Shown here: piece after piece, positions 23,723-32,485 of the stretch | Layout: the number at the start of each line of letters is the position of its first letter | Numbering within the stretch: position 1 is the first letter of the stretch | Origin: CAVPDE01 sp964580575 | GTDB taxonomy: Bacteria > Desulfobacterota > DSM-4660 > Desulfatiglandales > HGW-15 | Direction of reading: 5' to 3' | NCBI GenBank assembly: GCA_964580575.1 | Contig: CAZOLJ010000005.1 | Location: 31,355 to 95,354, forward strand | DNA length: 64,000 nt | Position numbers and translations under genes: made by a program | The notes under the pieces: model-generated | The model's database searches: none | What the model saw: only the letters and a program-made list of their open reading frames with translations | What the model was told of the DNA's origin: nothing

Positions 23723-24470
23723 ATCCGTTCAGGAGCGACAGGAGATCTTGCCAGGAAGAAATCCTTGGGACGGGCGGGTCAGGAGGTTCGGGCACCCCTG
23801 TCAGAATGCCGCGGGCATAAGGGATCTGATGATCCATGACATAAGTCGTCCACACGGGTTGAAGCCCCACGGCCCTCGCTCCCTCGATATCCGGTTCAGG
23901 ATCGTCGCCGACATAAAGGATCTGGCTGGTTTCTACGCCTAACTGCTCGACGAGTTTAAGAAACACGGAGGGATGCGGTTTTCGATATCCGAGTTCTCCC
24001 GAGATGAGGATGGTGCTGAAAAAGGGAGTGATCCCAATATAGTCCAGGATATCTCTTGCTGCAGGACCGTGGGTGAAATTGGTCAACAGTCCAAGGCGAT
24101 ACTTCTTCTTCAGCGTCACGAGCATAGACTCTGTGCCTGGGATCAAACGGCAGTAATCAAGGAAGGCGGAAAAATAGGCCTCAACAGCGTCGCTGATTCT
24201 CAAATCATCAGGTGAGATCCCGTATCCCTGGTCTGCAAGAGCTGCGCTTATCCAAAAACGGTTGTGGGTTTCCCGCCCGTCTTTCTGACACTCCGCAAGG
24301 TGATCCATGGCGGACTGCCGATGCGCTTTTCTAAAAGAGTCCTCCTCAAGCTGAAACCCGCTTTTAATCAGACTGTTGAAAAGCCTGCCGTGGGCTTCCT
24401 GGAGAGTCTGAGGTTCCACCGTGATCAGCGTGTTGAAAAGGTCAAAGCCGATGGCTTTTATTTGGTTCAT
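23721..24470 (-). CDS. HAD-superfamily hydrolase
   Basis: 249 residues. Motif I is FDLFNTL (nucleophile Asp10, with Asn where phosphatases usually have a second Asp); motif II in LGLLTNFTH; the catalytic lysine in YRKPHPSVF; motif IV in LYVGDDPEPDIEGARAVG. The helical cap domain lies between motifs I and II. This arrangement suits the haloacid-dehalogenase-like/YjjG-type subgroup, which removes phosphate from small metabolites. Substrate unknown. It converges with the methyltransferase gene across a family C repeat. Confidence 0.85.
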   Translation of the reverse strand: MNQIKAIGFDLFNTLITVEPQTLQEAHGRLFNSLIKSGFQLEEDSFRKAHRQSAMDHLAECQKDGRETHNRFWISAALADQGYGISPDDLRISDAVEAYFSAFLDYCRLIPGTESMLVTLKKKYRLGLLTNFTHGPAARDILDYIGITPFFSTILISGELGYRKPHPSVFLKLVEQLGVETSQILYVGDDPEPDIEGARAVGLQPVWTTYVMDHQIPYARGILTGVPEPPDPPVPRISSWQDLLSLLNG

Positions 24471-24548
24471 GGGGAGAGTTCTTAATTAAATGAGCAAACC
24501 AATGCAAGCGATAAAATGAAAGGGATCATCGGGAAAGGGACGAAACAG

Positions 24549-24574
24549 GAAGGGCCGGCATATCCCGGCCCTTC
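24549..24574 (-). terminator. Hairpin terminator after the peptidyl-prolyl isomerase gene
   Basis: Perfect 10-bp stem GAAGGGCCGG/CCGGCCCTTC with a 6-base loop, 43 bp past the stop codon. The downstream run is only moderately T-rich (CTGTTTCGTCCCTTTCCC). Confidence 0.6.
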
Positions 24575-24616
24575 GGATCTGATTCTCACGGGCTCCGGCG
24601 AAACGATCCTGAGCGG

Positions 24617-25558
24617 CTACGGCGCTTTTTTCGCAGGGGTCTCTTGAGCCGGAGCTTCCTTCTGAAGCTGCTTGATCTTGTCCTCGTAAACCATGACCTG
24701 GTTCTTCTCTTTCAGACTCTTCATGAGTGTGTCAAAAGACTTGGAGGTTTCCGTCGCCTCAAGACGGGCTCGTGCCCGTTTGATTCCCTCCTCCATGGGG
24801 ATGTCCTGCTTTTTCACAAATTCCGTCACCTTGAGGATGGTCCACCCGGTAGGAGTTTTGAAAGGTTTGGAGATTTCGCCCGGCTTCATGGTGAAAGCCA
24901 CGTCGGTCAGGACCTTGTACTGTTTCTGGGTGATAAAGCCGATGTCTCCACCGCGCTTACCGCTCACATGCTTGCTTTGCGCCATGGCCAGCTGGGTAAA
25001 ATCCTTGCCTGCTTTGAGATCTTTGTAGACGGCGTTGATCTCTTTTTCTTTGTCCAGGTCCACTTCAATCAAGCTGAGGCGGACCCTGTCAGGCTGAATG
25101 AACTCCTGTTCGTGTTCCTGGAAATACTTCTTGGCCTCTTCGTCTGAAACGGGTTTCTGGCCTTCCTTCAGGGCTTGGAGAAGGCTGTTCCGGTAAAGGC
25201 TGCGCGTGTAATCCTCTATTTTGGCAGCGATGGCCGGATCTTTTGTCAGACCTCTGGATTCCGCTTCCTTTTCAATCAGGATATTCTCGATGAACTGGTT
25301 CACAACATATTTGCGTCCGTGCTCGGATTCAGCGAGCTTGGGTGACAGCTTGACCAGTTGCTTTTCATAATCGCCAACTCGAATGTAGCGGTCCCCGACT
25401 TTGGCCAGCGCATCGGGAGGAGCGGCCTCGACCGGTTTCTGCTTCGACGTCTCTTTGGAAACCTGCGGAGCGGCCTTTTGTTCTTCCTTCTTGGATTCGC
25501 ACGACCCTAGGGCAAAAACAAAGGTTAGAAGAAGAAAAAGAACGGATTTTATTTTCAT
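24617..25558 (-). CDS. Lipoprotein peptidyl-prolyl cis-trans isomerase (PpiC/SurA/PrsA type)
   Basis: 313 residues. Signal FLLLTFVFALGSC ends in a lipobox (LGSC), so the mature protein is membrane-anchored. A SurA-like helical chaperone arm (residues ~60-165) is followed by a parvulin domain (about 165-265: RVRLSLIEVDLDKEKE, GGDIGFITQKQY, KPGEISKPFKTPTGWTILKV). A basic C-terminal tail (ETPAKKAP-like) ends it. It would assist folding of exported proteins. I chose the start MKIKSV at 25558, behind AGGAGG, over the much longer frame. A promoter lies at 25633-25661 and a hairpin follows at 24549. Confidence 0.9.
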   Translation of the reverse strand: MKIKSVLFLLLTFVFALGSCESKKEEQKAAPQVSKETSKQKPVEAAPPDALAKVGDRYIRVGDYEKQLVKLSPKLAESEHGRKYVVNQFIENILIEKEAESRGLTKDPAIAAKIEDYTRSLYRNSLLQALKEGQKPVSDEEAKKYFQEHEQEFIQPDRVRLSLIEVDLDKEKEINAVYKDLKAGKDFTQLAMAQSKHVSGKRGGDIGFITQKQYKVLTDVAFTMKPGEISKPFKTPTGWTILKVTEFVKKQDIPMEEGIKRARARLEATETSKSFDTLMKSLKEKNQVMVYEDKIKQLQKEAPAQETPAKKAP

Positions 25559-25632
25559 TCGTGAAAACCTCCTGTGTCCTGGAAACCCGAGACTCGCCCA
25601 ACGCCGGTGAGTCCCTTGACCATTGAGGGAAT

Positions 25633-25661
25633 ATTCTAACATGTTAAATTCTATATGTGAA
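25633..25661 (-). promoter_or_regulatory. Promoter of the PpiC-type lipoprotein gene
   Basis: Minus strand: TTCACA (complement of 25656-25661), 17-bp spacer, TAGAAT (complement of 25633-25638), about 75 bp upstream of the start codon. The rest of the 25559-25875 stretch shows no other gene or repeat. Confidence 0.6.
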
Positions 25662-25875
25662 CCCCTGATTAGTGTACCCCGTTATTTTCGTAATCGTCTG
25701 TCGCCCAAATCATCACAACACCTCTGAAGCCGGACCACGAGGCCTTTTCCCCGACTAGATGACGCAGTCTGAAAAGGTTGTCGCCGGCTTGAGAATCTGA
25801 TACACATGTTGACTGAAATGAATGGAGCGCAGGACCCGGACAGCAAAAGAGATGCCCAAAAGGAGGGTCTGAATC

Positions 25876-26358
25876 ATGTTCAAGGAATTATTGAGGACAG
25901 ACAACAGCCCTGCCCAGCTCTTCATACGGCTTGCCCTAGGCGTCGTTATGTTTCCCCACGGCGCCCAAAAGGTTCTGGGATGGTTCGGCGGGCCTGGAAT
26001 CACAAAGACCCTTCAAGCCTTTGCAGGGATGGGTTTCCCTGCTTGGTCTGTCGTCGCTCTCATGGCTGTCGAGTCTTTGGGAGCCGTGCTGCTAGTCTTC
26101 GGATTCCTCACCAGACTCTGGGCCCTAGGCATCGCCGCGAGCCTTACGATTTGCATGTTCCTGAATCATGTGCAGCACGGCTTCTTCATGAACTGGTTCG
26201 GGCAACAACAGGGAGAAGGGTTTGAATACCATATCCTTGTTATTGGGATCTGTCTCGCCCTCCTCATCAAAGGCGGAGGGGCCCTTTCCGTGGACAGGAA
26301 GCTCTCCTCCGGCAGCAAATACCTTTACGCGCGACAGTCTAGTCGTTTTCTGAAATGA
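25876..26358 (+). CDS. DoxX family membrane protein
   Basis: 160 residues with four hydrophobic segments and the DoxX pattern: LFIRLALGVVMFPHGAQKVL and GWFGGPGITKTLQAFAGMGF at the N-terminus, LGAVLLVFGFLTRLWALG, and the MNWFGQQQGEGFEYHI loop. Family knowledge: DoxX/DoxD-like proteins are quinone-linked or redox-related membrane proteins with unsettled functions. AAAGGAGGGT precedes the ATG. It stands alone between the PpiC gene and the second cyclase gene. Confidence 0.88.
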   Translation: MFKELLRTDNSPAQLFIRLALGVVMFPHGAQKVLGWFGGPGITKTLQAFAGMGFPAWSVVALMAVESLGAVLLVFGFLTRLWALGIAASLTICMFLNHVQHGFFMNWFGQQQGEGFEYHILVIGICLALLIKGGGALSVDRKLSSGSKYLYARQSSRFLK

Positions 26359-26463
26359 CCTTGACTCAGGCGTGCCGCTCCACTTGTTCTTCGAAACGCA
26401 CAGAGACCAGACTGAGCCAGACGGGACACTCAACAAAGAAAGCTCAAACAGGGGAGACCCCTT

Positions 26464-28032
26464 ATGACAAGGTTCAAGCTTTACCGTCTGAGGAACGCCA
26501 TGCTGTTTGCCAACCTCATCTCCAATCTGATCGGCGTTTCTGTGGTCATGTTCATTAGCGAGAGAGCCGCTGTAGGGGTACCAGAAGACATAAGGCAGCT
26601 GACCAGCATCATTGACCCCATTTTTATCCCCTGCGCCTTCATCCTGCCCGTGGTTCTGACGGTACTTTACGAACGCCCCATACGTCATTATCTGAACATG
26701 ACATCCCGCAACCAAGGGATTCCAGCGGATTTCACCGTCAGAGTCCACCGGAGATTGCTGAACGAGCCCTTTTTCCTAATTGCCCTCGACATGGCCATAT
26801 GGCTTGCGGCGGCAGTTCTCTATTCCTCCTTTTTCTGGGCCTATGGTGTCGGTCGCCCGATGATGTTCCGCCCCTTTTTTATGAGCCTCTTTACGGGTCT
26901 CATCACCATCACCATAGCGTTTTTCGTGTTTGAGCACGTCCTCCAGAAAAGGGTCGTGCCTTTCTTTTTTCCCAATGGGGGACTTTACGCAACCACCATG
27001 ACCCTTCGAATCCGTATTAGAACGAGACTCGTTGCCTTTCTTTTTGCCTGCAATATAGTCCCCTTCCTCGCTATCCTGAACATGTTGCGAGAGACCGTTG
27101 ATACCGGTGTGGATAGCGTCACCGTCTTGCACGGATTGCGCTCAGAATTATTCTATAATTCACTGATTTTCATGGGCGTTGGCGGGTGGCTGACCATCCT
27201 GATCAGCAGCAACCTCACCAGGCCTTTGCAGGAAATCATTCGCGTTTTGAGGGGCGTGAGGCATGGCGACTTTGAGAAGAAGGTTCGGGTCACCTCCAAC
27301 GACGAGATCGGTTACGCCGGGGACGTCATCAACGAAATGAACCAGGGACTCAAGGAACGGGATTTTATCATGGAAACATTCGGGAAGTATGTAGCCCAGG
27401 AAGTTCGGGATGAAGTCCTCTCCGGCCAGATTCCTTTGGATGGAGAAATGAAGGAAGTGACGGTCCTCTTTGCCGATTTGCGAGATTTCACTCCCATGTC
27501 CGAATCCCATGACCCTAAGTTCGTGGTCAAGATCATGAACAGTTACTTTGAAAAGATGGCCGATGCTATTCAGCAAGAGGGGGGCTTGGTCCTCCAATTC
27601 CTTGGCGACGAGATTTATGCCGTCTTTGGTGCGCCCATCTCTCGCCCTGACCATCCTGTGCGCGCCGTCAGGGCAGCGACCGCTATGAACCGCCAGCTCA
27701 TTGAACTCAACCAAGACTTTTCGAAACGGGGTTGGCCGAGCCTTCGGCATGGCATCGGCATCCACACGGGTGAGGCCGTCGCGGCCAACATCGGCAGCCC
27801 CAACCGGCTTTCTTATCTCTTGGTGGGTGACACGGTGAATCTCGCATCCAGGCTTCAGGGCTTAACCAAGGATATGGGAGAGGAGATTATTATCAGCGAA
27901 GCGACGCGCGTGTGTTTACACGATGATTTCCCGTTGAGGAAGCTGACCGCTGCGAAAGTTAAGGGAAAGAGCGACCCGGTGCAAATCTTTACGCTCTCCG
28001 TAGAGAAAAACGGATTAGGGCTTTGTTCATAA
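26464..28032 (+). CDS. Membrane class III adenylate/guanylate cyclase with HAMP domain
   Basis: 522 residues. Six or so membrane helices occupy residues ~1-260. A HAMP domain (SNLTRPLQEIIRVLRGVRHG) follows at ~255-305, then a class III cyclase domain from ~325: VTVLFADLRDFTPMSESHDP with the first metal Asp, QFLGDEIYAVFGAPI with the second, GIGIHTGEAVAANIGSP, and GDTVNLASRLQGL. It makes a cyclic nucleotide in response to a membrane signal. No CHASE2 domain is present, unlike the other cyclase at 7625. ATG follows GGGGAGACC. The sensing half is a large multi-helix membrane domain of unknown ligand. Confidence 0.88.
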   Translation: MTRFKLYRLRNAMLFANLISNLIGVSVVMFISERAAVGVPEDIRQLTSIIDPIFIPCAFILPVVLTVLYERPIRHYLNMTSRNQGIPADFTVRVHRRLLNEPFFLIALDMAIWLAAAVLYSSFFWAYGVGRPMMFRPFFMSLFTGLITITIAFFVFEHVLQKRVVPFFFPNGGLYATTMTLRIRIRTRLVAFLFACNIVPFLAILNMLRETVDTGVDSVTVLHGLRSELFYNSLIFMGVGGWLTILISSNLTRPLQEIIRVLRGVRHGDFEKKVRVTSNDEIGYAGDVINEMNQGLKERDFIMETFGKYVAQEVRDEVLSGQIPLDGEMKEVTVLFADLRDFTPMSESHDPKFVVKIMNSYFEKMADAIQQEGGLVLQFLGDEIYAVFGAPISRPDHPVRAVRAATAMNRQLIELNQDFSKRGWPSLRHGIGIHTGEAVAANIGSPNRLSYLLVGDTVNLASRLQGLTKDMGEEIIISEATRVCLHDDFPLRKLTAAKVKGKSDPVQIFTLSVEKNGLGLCS

Positions 28033-28033
28033 G

Positions 28034-28140
28034 CGATCGAGGAGGCCCATTGGCACCGACGGTGCGCAAGGCGTGGCGATGATGGGGGATGCTGAGTGAA
28101 GTCAGGACGAGTCGACAGCCGCGACGCTGCTCCTCGATCG
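28034..28140. repeat. 107-bp element bounded by 11-bp inverted repeat
   Basis: CGATCGAGGAG at 28034-28044 and its exact complement CTCCTCGATCG at 28130-28140, just beyond the cyclase stop. The interior has no ORF or obvious RNA fold beyond the arms; only one copy is seen in this window. It might be a terminator-like hairpin or a miniature element. Confidence 0.45.
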
Positions 28141-28213
28141 AACTGCCGGTTCATCTTGAAAGGCCGCTTTGATCTCCACCCGAAGCCAGATCTTTAGCGG
28201 TTGGCACAAGGCC

Positions 28214-29401
28214 TCACAAGCGGATCAGTTCCTGCTTTGTGAGGGTGAGTCTTTCGACTCCAGAGGGGGTGACCCCGTAGTCATCTTCCATGCCGACCAC
28301 CCCTTTCCCCGGAAACACGAACTTGGGTTCGAAGGCAAGGACCATGTCTTGTGCCAGCTCCCCTTCGAAGTTTGGGGCAATGACAGGGAACTCATCGATT
28401 TCCAACCCAAGACCATGGCCGATGAACCGAACCTGTCCTTCTCCGTGGCCCATGAAGGAATCGCCGAGACCTCTTCGTGAGGCAAAGTCCTTGGCCATGG
28501 CATAGAGTTCAGGGCATGAGATTCCCGGTTTGGCCTCTCGCACAAAAAGCTCATGGATCTCCTTCGAGCATTGGTGAGCTTTTTCGAGATCAGGGGGAAG
28601 CTCGCCGATCACAAAAGTGCGGAACTGATCGGCCAGATAGCCGTTGATGCCCACACCATAATCGATGCCGATGGGTTCATTTTTCCTGACCTGACGAAAG
28701 CTCGCTCCCTGGGCCATGGCCGGGGTGTTGCCGCTCCCTCCGTGGGGGCTGTTCAGGAAAGTGACCACAGAACCGCTGTCGCCTGAAAGCACATGGGCAT
28801 AGGTCATCTCCTGGTTCCAGCCCCGCATCCTGAGGATTCCCATGTGACCTTCTCGTCGCGCAATGAAAGCCAAACGGCCGTCAATCTCGAGCTCACTCAC
28901 TCCCTCTCGGATGAAAGCCTGAATCTCCGTGAAGCCTTTGTGGAGAACGGCCGCGGCCTTCCTGATCTGATCTATTTCATAGGAAGACTTGATCATCCTC
29001 AGCTTGCGAATAGGAAGGGAAACATCCACAAAACGGCATTGGGGAAAGGTTTCTGCGATCCGGAGATAAAGCTGCGCAGGAAGAACATCCATTTCAAGCC
29101 CAAGTCGTTGAACGCCATGGATATCGAAAGCCCGGAGCGTGTGGCTGAGGGAGCTCCTGCCGTTGACGGCGGTGATGTTCTTGAGGGGAGATTCTTCCTT
29201 CACCCTCTGGAAACCCTTCTGCACCATAAGGACAGGATCACCCTGCGTTGGGATGAAGAGGATGGAAGATTGGATGGTCCCGGAAAAATAAAAGATATCC
29301 ACGTTCTGGAAAAGGAGCGCACCGTCCAAATCGTGGGCGGCAAGGTCTGTTTGGAATCTTGTGAGCCTTTGATGGATATCTTGAGCCGGGACTTTTTCCA
29401 T
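28214..29401 (-). CDS. M24-family metallopeptidase (Xaa-Pro aminopeptidase-like)
   Basis: 395 residues. An N-terminal creatinase-like domain (residues ~1-150) precedes the M24 pita-bread catalytic domain. Metal ligands are visible: Asp pair in GIDYGVGINGYLADQ, His in FIGHGLGLEIDE, Glu in LAFEPKFVFPGKG, and Glu in VGMEDDYGVT. This suits Xaa-Pro peptidase/prolidase chemistry, cutting before or after proline in short peptides. The full protein appears intact. It lies near the nitroreductase gene on the same strand and is probably separate in transcription because of the hairpin at 29436. Confidence 0.9.
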   Translation of the reverse strand: MEKVPAQDIHQRLTRFQTDLAAHDLDGALLFQNVDIFYFSGTIQSSILFIPTQGDPVLMVQKGFQRVKEESPLKNITAVNGRSSLSHTLRAFDIHGVQRLGLEMDVLPAQLYLRIAETFPQCRFVDVSLPIRKLRMIKSSYEIDQIRKAAAVLHKGFTEIQAFIREGVSELEIDGRLAFIARREGHMGILRMRGWNQEMTYAHVLSGDSGSVVTFLNSPHGGSGNTPAMAQGASFRQVRKNEPIGIDYGVGINGYLADQFRTFVIGELPPDLEKAHQCSKEIHELFVREAKPGISCPELYAMAKDFASRRGLGDSFMGHGEGQVRFIGHGLGLEIDEFPVIAPNFEGELAQDMVLAFEPKFVFPGKGVVGMEDDYGVTPSGVERLTLTKQELIRL

Positions 29402-29435
29402 GTTTCTTCTCTCAATCGCTCAATTCAGGAATTGC

Positions 29436-29458
29436 GGCTCCCCGCGAACCGGGGAGCC
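29436..29458 (-). terminator. Hairpin downstream of the nitroreductase gene
   Basis: GGCTCCCC and GGGGAGCC form an 8-bp stem with a 7-base loop. No strong T run follows on the minus strand, so termination may be weak. Confidence 0.5.
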
Positions 29459-29535
29459 TCCGCTTACAAGGGAATCGATGATCTTGGCACGAATCGTCTT
29501 CAATTCATATGTCACAACGGGGTGATGCGGAGTAC

Positions 29536-30075
29536 TCACCGCTTGAAAGGCTTCCCGTAAAGGTTCTGGTGGACCTTGCCGTACTGCAGGTCCTCTTTTG
29601 GCCGGGGAGCTTTTTGTTCATCCGGATAGCCTATGGCGATCATCGCTTCGACCTTCAGTTTTTTCGGAAGATTCAGAACCTCAGCGATATAGGCTTCGGA
29701 TGCTTTTTTCTGGTCATGCATTCTCTCGCGGATCTGGATCCAGCAGCTGCCAAGGCCCAGCGACTCTGCCGCAAGTTGAATATAGGTGCACGCAATCGAG
29801 GCGTCTTCGACCCAGACGGAGCTTCGTTCCGGATCGGCGCAGACCACGATACCCAGCGGGGCGTTCTTGATGAAGGCCGAACCCTGGGGTTTGGCTCTAG
29901 AAAGCCTGTCCAGGAGATTCGCGTCGTCAACAACGACGAACTCCCAGGGATTGTAACCCATGGAAGACGGCGAGCGAAGAGCCGCTTCTACAAGGGTTTG
30001 GATTCTGTCGGATTCGATGGGTTTCCTCTGATACTTCCGGATGCTTCTTCGCTTTTGGATCAAGGGCAGAATCAT
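29536..30075 (-). CDS. Nitroreductase-family flavoprotein
   Basis: 179 residues in the usual nitroreductase layout. The FMN-binding start IQKRRSIRKYQRKPIES is followed by AALRSPSSMGYNPWEFVVVD, an EDASIACTYIQLAAESLGLG helix with GSCWIQIRE, and a final GYPDEQKAPRPKEDL. Family knowledge: these enzymes use NAD(P)H and FMN to reduce nitro compounds, quinones or enones; the natural substrate is unknown. AAGGAG stands 7 bp before ATG. It may share a promoter region with the Nudix gene further upstream, but that gene ends 111 bp away. Confidence 0.9.
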   Translation of the reverse strand: MILPLIQKRRSIRKYQRKPIESDRIQTLVEAALRSPSSMGYNPWEFVVVDDANLLDRLSRAKPQGSAFIKNAPLGIVVCADPERSSVWVEDASIACTYIQLAAESLGLGSCWIQIRERMHDQKKASEAYIAEVLNLPKKLKVEAMIAIGYPDEQKAPRPKEDLQYGKVHQNLYGKPFKR

Positions 30076-30186
30076 GACAATACTCCTTGCTTTTTTTTAA
30101 ACGAGTGTACAGAATTCCCGGAGAAGAGCAAATGAAAATCCCACTCAAGGCTTTGAGGGGGTTGACCGTCACAGCCCTTCGTCCTC

Positions 30187-30591
30187 TCAGCGCCTCAGAA
30201 AAGGCGCTTTTGCATAAAACTCCGCAACGATTTCATTGAATCCATAGACCAGTAGCGTCGCGCGGGCTTCCTCCTCTGAGAACCATCTGAGAAACTGGCC
30301 TTCCTGCAGGGAGATCCTATCGATATCCAGATTGGCGGACTTCCAGAAGGTGTGCTCTATCCTGTCGCTGAATTCCTTCACAGAGAAGATCTCAAACCCC
30401 TCGAGGTCAAGGCCCATCTCTTCTTTCATCTCGCGAACAATGCACTGGGTCGGGGTTTCGGCCTCTTCCATGTGGCCCCCCGGCACATCCCAGGTGTTGG
30501 GATAGGGGATGTGGGGGAGATCATCGCGCAAGAAAAGAAGGATCTGCCTTTGCTCGTTCACAAAAAGGATGCTGCAGCCCTGTCGTTTCAT
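30187..30591 (-). CDS. Nudix hydrolase
   Basis: 134 residues with a complete Nudix box: GGHMEEAETPTQCIVREMKE, then EMGL (G-x5-E-x7-REUXEE-x-G-U). Start MKRQGCSILFVNEQRQILLF is typical for the MutT-like group, which hydrolyse nucleoside diphosphates linked to another group. I chose ATG 30591 (GAGG at proper distance) rather than TTG 30603. The gene is divergent from the DUF362 gene, with a CGAAATTTCG palindrome (about 30630-30639) in the shared spacer. Confidence 0.85.
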   Translation of the reverse strand: MKRQGCSILFVNEQRQILLFLRDDLPHIPYPNTWDVPGGHMEEAETPTQCIVREMKEEMGLDLEGFEIFSVKEFSDRIEHTFWKSANLDIDRISLQEGQFLRWFSEEEARATLLVYGFNEIVAEFYAKAPFLRR

Positions 30592-30704
30592 GGGAGTCCT
30601 CAAAAGTCACCCTGCGGATTTTCCTGCGCGAAATTTCGCACGACATCGTAGCGGTTTTCGACTAGAATGAAAAGCCATCTTGAATGAATCACAAAGGAGA
30701 GATC

Positions 30705-31871
30705 ATGACTCGCGTGGCCCTTCTCAAGTGCGAGGACTACGATTCCCTGCTGATCAGAGAGAAAACGCTTGAAGCGCTGGATCTCATCGGTCTTGAGCCG
30801 GGAATCTTTGCGGGGAAAAGGGTGGTCATGAAGCCGAATCTCTTGAGCGCCACAGCGCCGGAAAAAAGCGTGGTGACCCACCCGGAGTTCTTCCGGGCGG
30901 CGGTGCGCATGGTCCGAGACCACGGAGGCAAACCCATCCTGTGCGAGTCGCCGGGCTTTCAACCCCTCGCTAAGGTGATGAAGAGGGCCGGCTACGACCG
31001 AATTGCGGAGGAGGAAGGCTGCGAGATTGCGGACCCCAGAGCGACAGGTGTCCTGTTCTACGACGGTCCCTGCCGGTATAAGAGGTTCGAGATTTCTTCA
31101 GCCGTGTTTGATGCGGACATCATCCTGAACCTGCCCAAATTCAAAACTCACGCGCTGACCTACATTACGGGCGCGGTGAAGAACCTGTTCGGTTTGATCT
31201 ACGGCCTGAACAAGGCTCAGTGGCATTTGAAGGCGCGCAGCAAGGAGGAGTTTTCCGGGTTCCTGCTGGACTATTACGGCGCCCTTCTGGGAGGGTTTGA
31301 ACAACCCAAAGTGTTTATCCATCTGATGGACGCGGTCATGGGCATGGAGGGCGAAGGGCCTGGTGTTGCAGGAACCCCCAGAAAGATCGGCGCCATTCTG
31401 GCAGGACAAGACGCCGTGTCTGTAGATGCGGTGGCGACCAAGGTAGTGGGTCTTCGTCTGAAAGAGGTGCTGACCGTCACCCTAGGAGAGAAGAGGGGGC
31501 TCGGTACAGGCGCTTTTGATCGGATTGACCTTAAGGGCGCTGGTCTGGATGGGTTTCAAGTCCGTGATTATGTTCCGAGCAAAGCGAGGGGCCGGTCGCC
31601 CGGGTCCCGCTGGCCGCTCAGCACAAAAGCATTTAAAGATCTTCTTGTCGAAAAACCCGTGCCGTCCAGAGAGCGTTGCACTCTGTGCTATCAGTGCAAA
31701 GCCATTTGCCCCGGAGGAGCCATTAGCGAATCCAGGGGCGAAAGCGGCATTCCCCGTTACGACTATGACAAATGCATCCGGTGCTACTGTTGCATGGAAA
31801 TCTGTCCGGAAGCGGCCATCGGTCTTAAAAGGGGAAAGCTCCAGTGGATTGCAGATCAGTGGAACAAATGA
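30705..31871 (+). CDS. DUF362 domain protein with C-terminal 2x[4Fe-4S] ferredoxin
   Basis: 388 residues. The DUF362 part includes VVMKPNLLSATAPEKSVVTH, DIILNLPKFKTHALTYITGA and AGQDAVSVDAVATKVVG. The last ~65 residues carry two ferredoxin clusters: CTLCYQCKAICPGGAI and CIRCYCCMEICPEAAI. Family knowledge: DUF362/ferredoxin proteins are common in anaerobes, with suggested redox or maturation roles but no firm function. I chose ATG 30705 because AAGGAGA lies 5 bp upstream; the TGA overlaps the ATG of the following alpha/beta hydrolase relic. Confidence 0.9.
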   Translation: MTRVALLKCEDYDSLLIREKTLEALDLIGLEPGIFAGKRVVMKPNLLSATAPEKSVVTHPEFFRAAVRMVRDHGGKPILCESPGFQPLAKVMKRAGYDRIAEEEGCEIADPRATGVLFYDGPCRYKRFEISSAVFDADIILNLPKFKTHALTYITGAVKNLFGLIYGLNKAQWHLKARSKEEFSGFLLDYYGALLGGFEQPKVFIHLMDAVMGMEGEGPGVAGTPRKIGAILAGQDAVSVDAVATKVVGLRLKEVLTVTLGEKRGLGTGAFDRIDLKGAGLDGFQVRDYVPSKARGRSPGSRWPLSTKAFKDLLVEKPVPSRERCTLCYQCKAICPGGAISESRGESGIPRYDYDKCIRCYCCMEICPEAAIGLKRGKLQWIADQWNK

Positions 31872-32393
31872 TTTTCCCTTCAAAAAAAGGCCATAGAACT
31901 TCCAAAGGAAAAGTGACAGCGAAAGGGTTCATTCTTGACTGCGCCAAGAAGGCGCTGCGCTGGCAAGCAGGGCTCCGCCGGCACACGATCCAGGTGGATG
32001 ATCACGGTTGGGTCTACCTGGAAGGCGGAAAGGGAGAGACCATTCTTTTTGTTCACGGGTTTGGTATGGAAAAGGATGGCTGGGGACTGTTCCCAAAGGC
32101 CTTCAGCCGGGCTTACCACCTGGTTCTTCCTGATTTGCCGGGCTTTGGCGAGAATTCACGGTCGGAGTCCGTTGCCTATGATGTTCCGAGCCAGGTGAAA
32201 CGGCTGAACCGTTTTGCGGAAAGCCTGGGTCTCAAACGACCGTATCCTCCATGTCTCGGGTGCAGAGATCTTCAGGAAAGGGCTCAGGAATGTAAAGGTG
32301 GTGATCCTGGATCAGTGCGGTCCCGTGCCTTTTTTTGAGAAACGGCCGGAGACGGTCAAAATCTACAAGGATTTTCTCGCAGCGGCGAAATAA
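31868..32393 (+). pseudogene. Alpha/beta hydrolase with internal deletion
   Basis: Codons 1-120 match the N-terminal half of a lipase/esterase-type alpha/beta hydrolase (ILFVHGFGMEKDGWGLFPKA, LVLPDLPGFGENS). After FAESLGLK the homologous frame is lost. A different frame resumes with DRILHVSGAEIFRKGLRNVK then VVILDQCGPVPFFE and ends IYKDFLAAAK at a TAA. About 100 residues, including the nucleophile serine region, are missing, and the position of the catalytic His (usually CGHVPFFE in relatives) is Pro. This is a dead gene, originally coupled to DUF362. Confidence 0.75.
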
Positions 32394-32485
32394 AGCACTA
32401 TATTGGACTCATTGAGAATAGGCGGGCTTTTCGGCAGAAGCGAAGATCTCCGTGACCTTTCAACGTCAACCAGGGAGGAAAGAAA

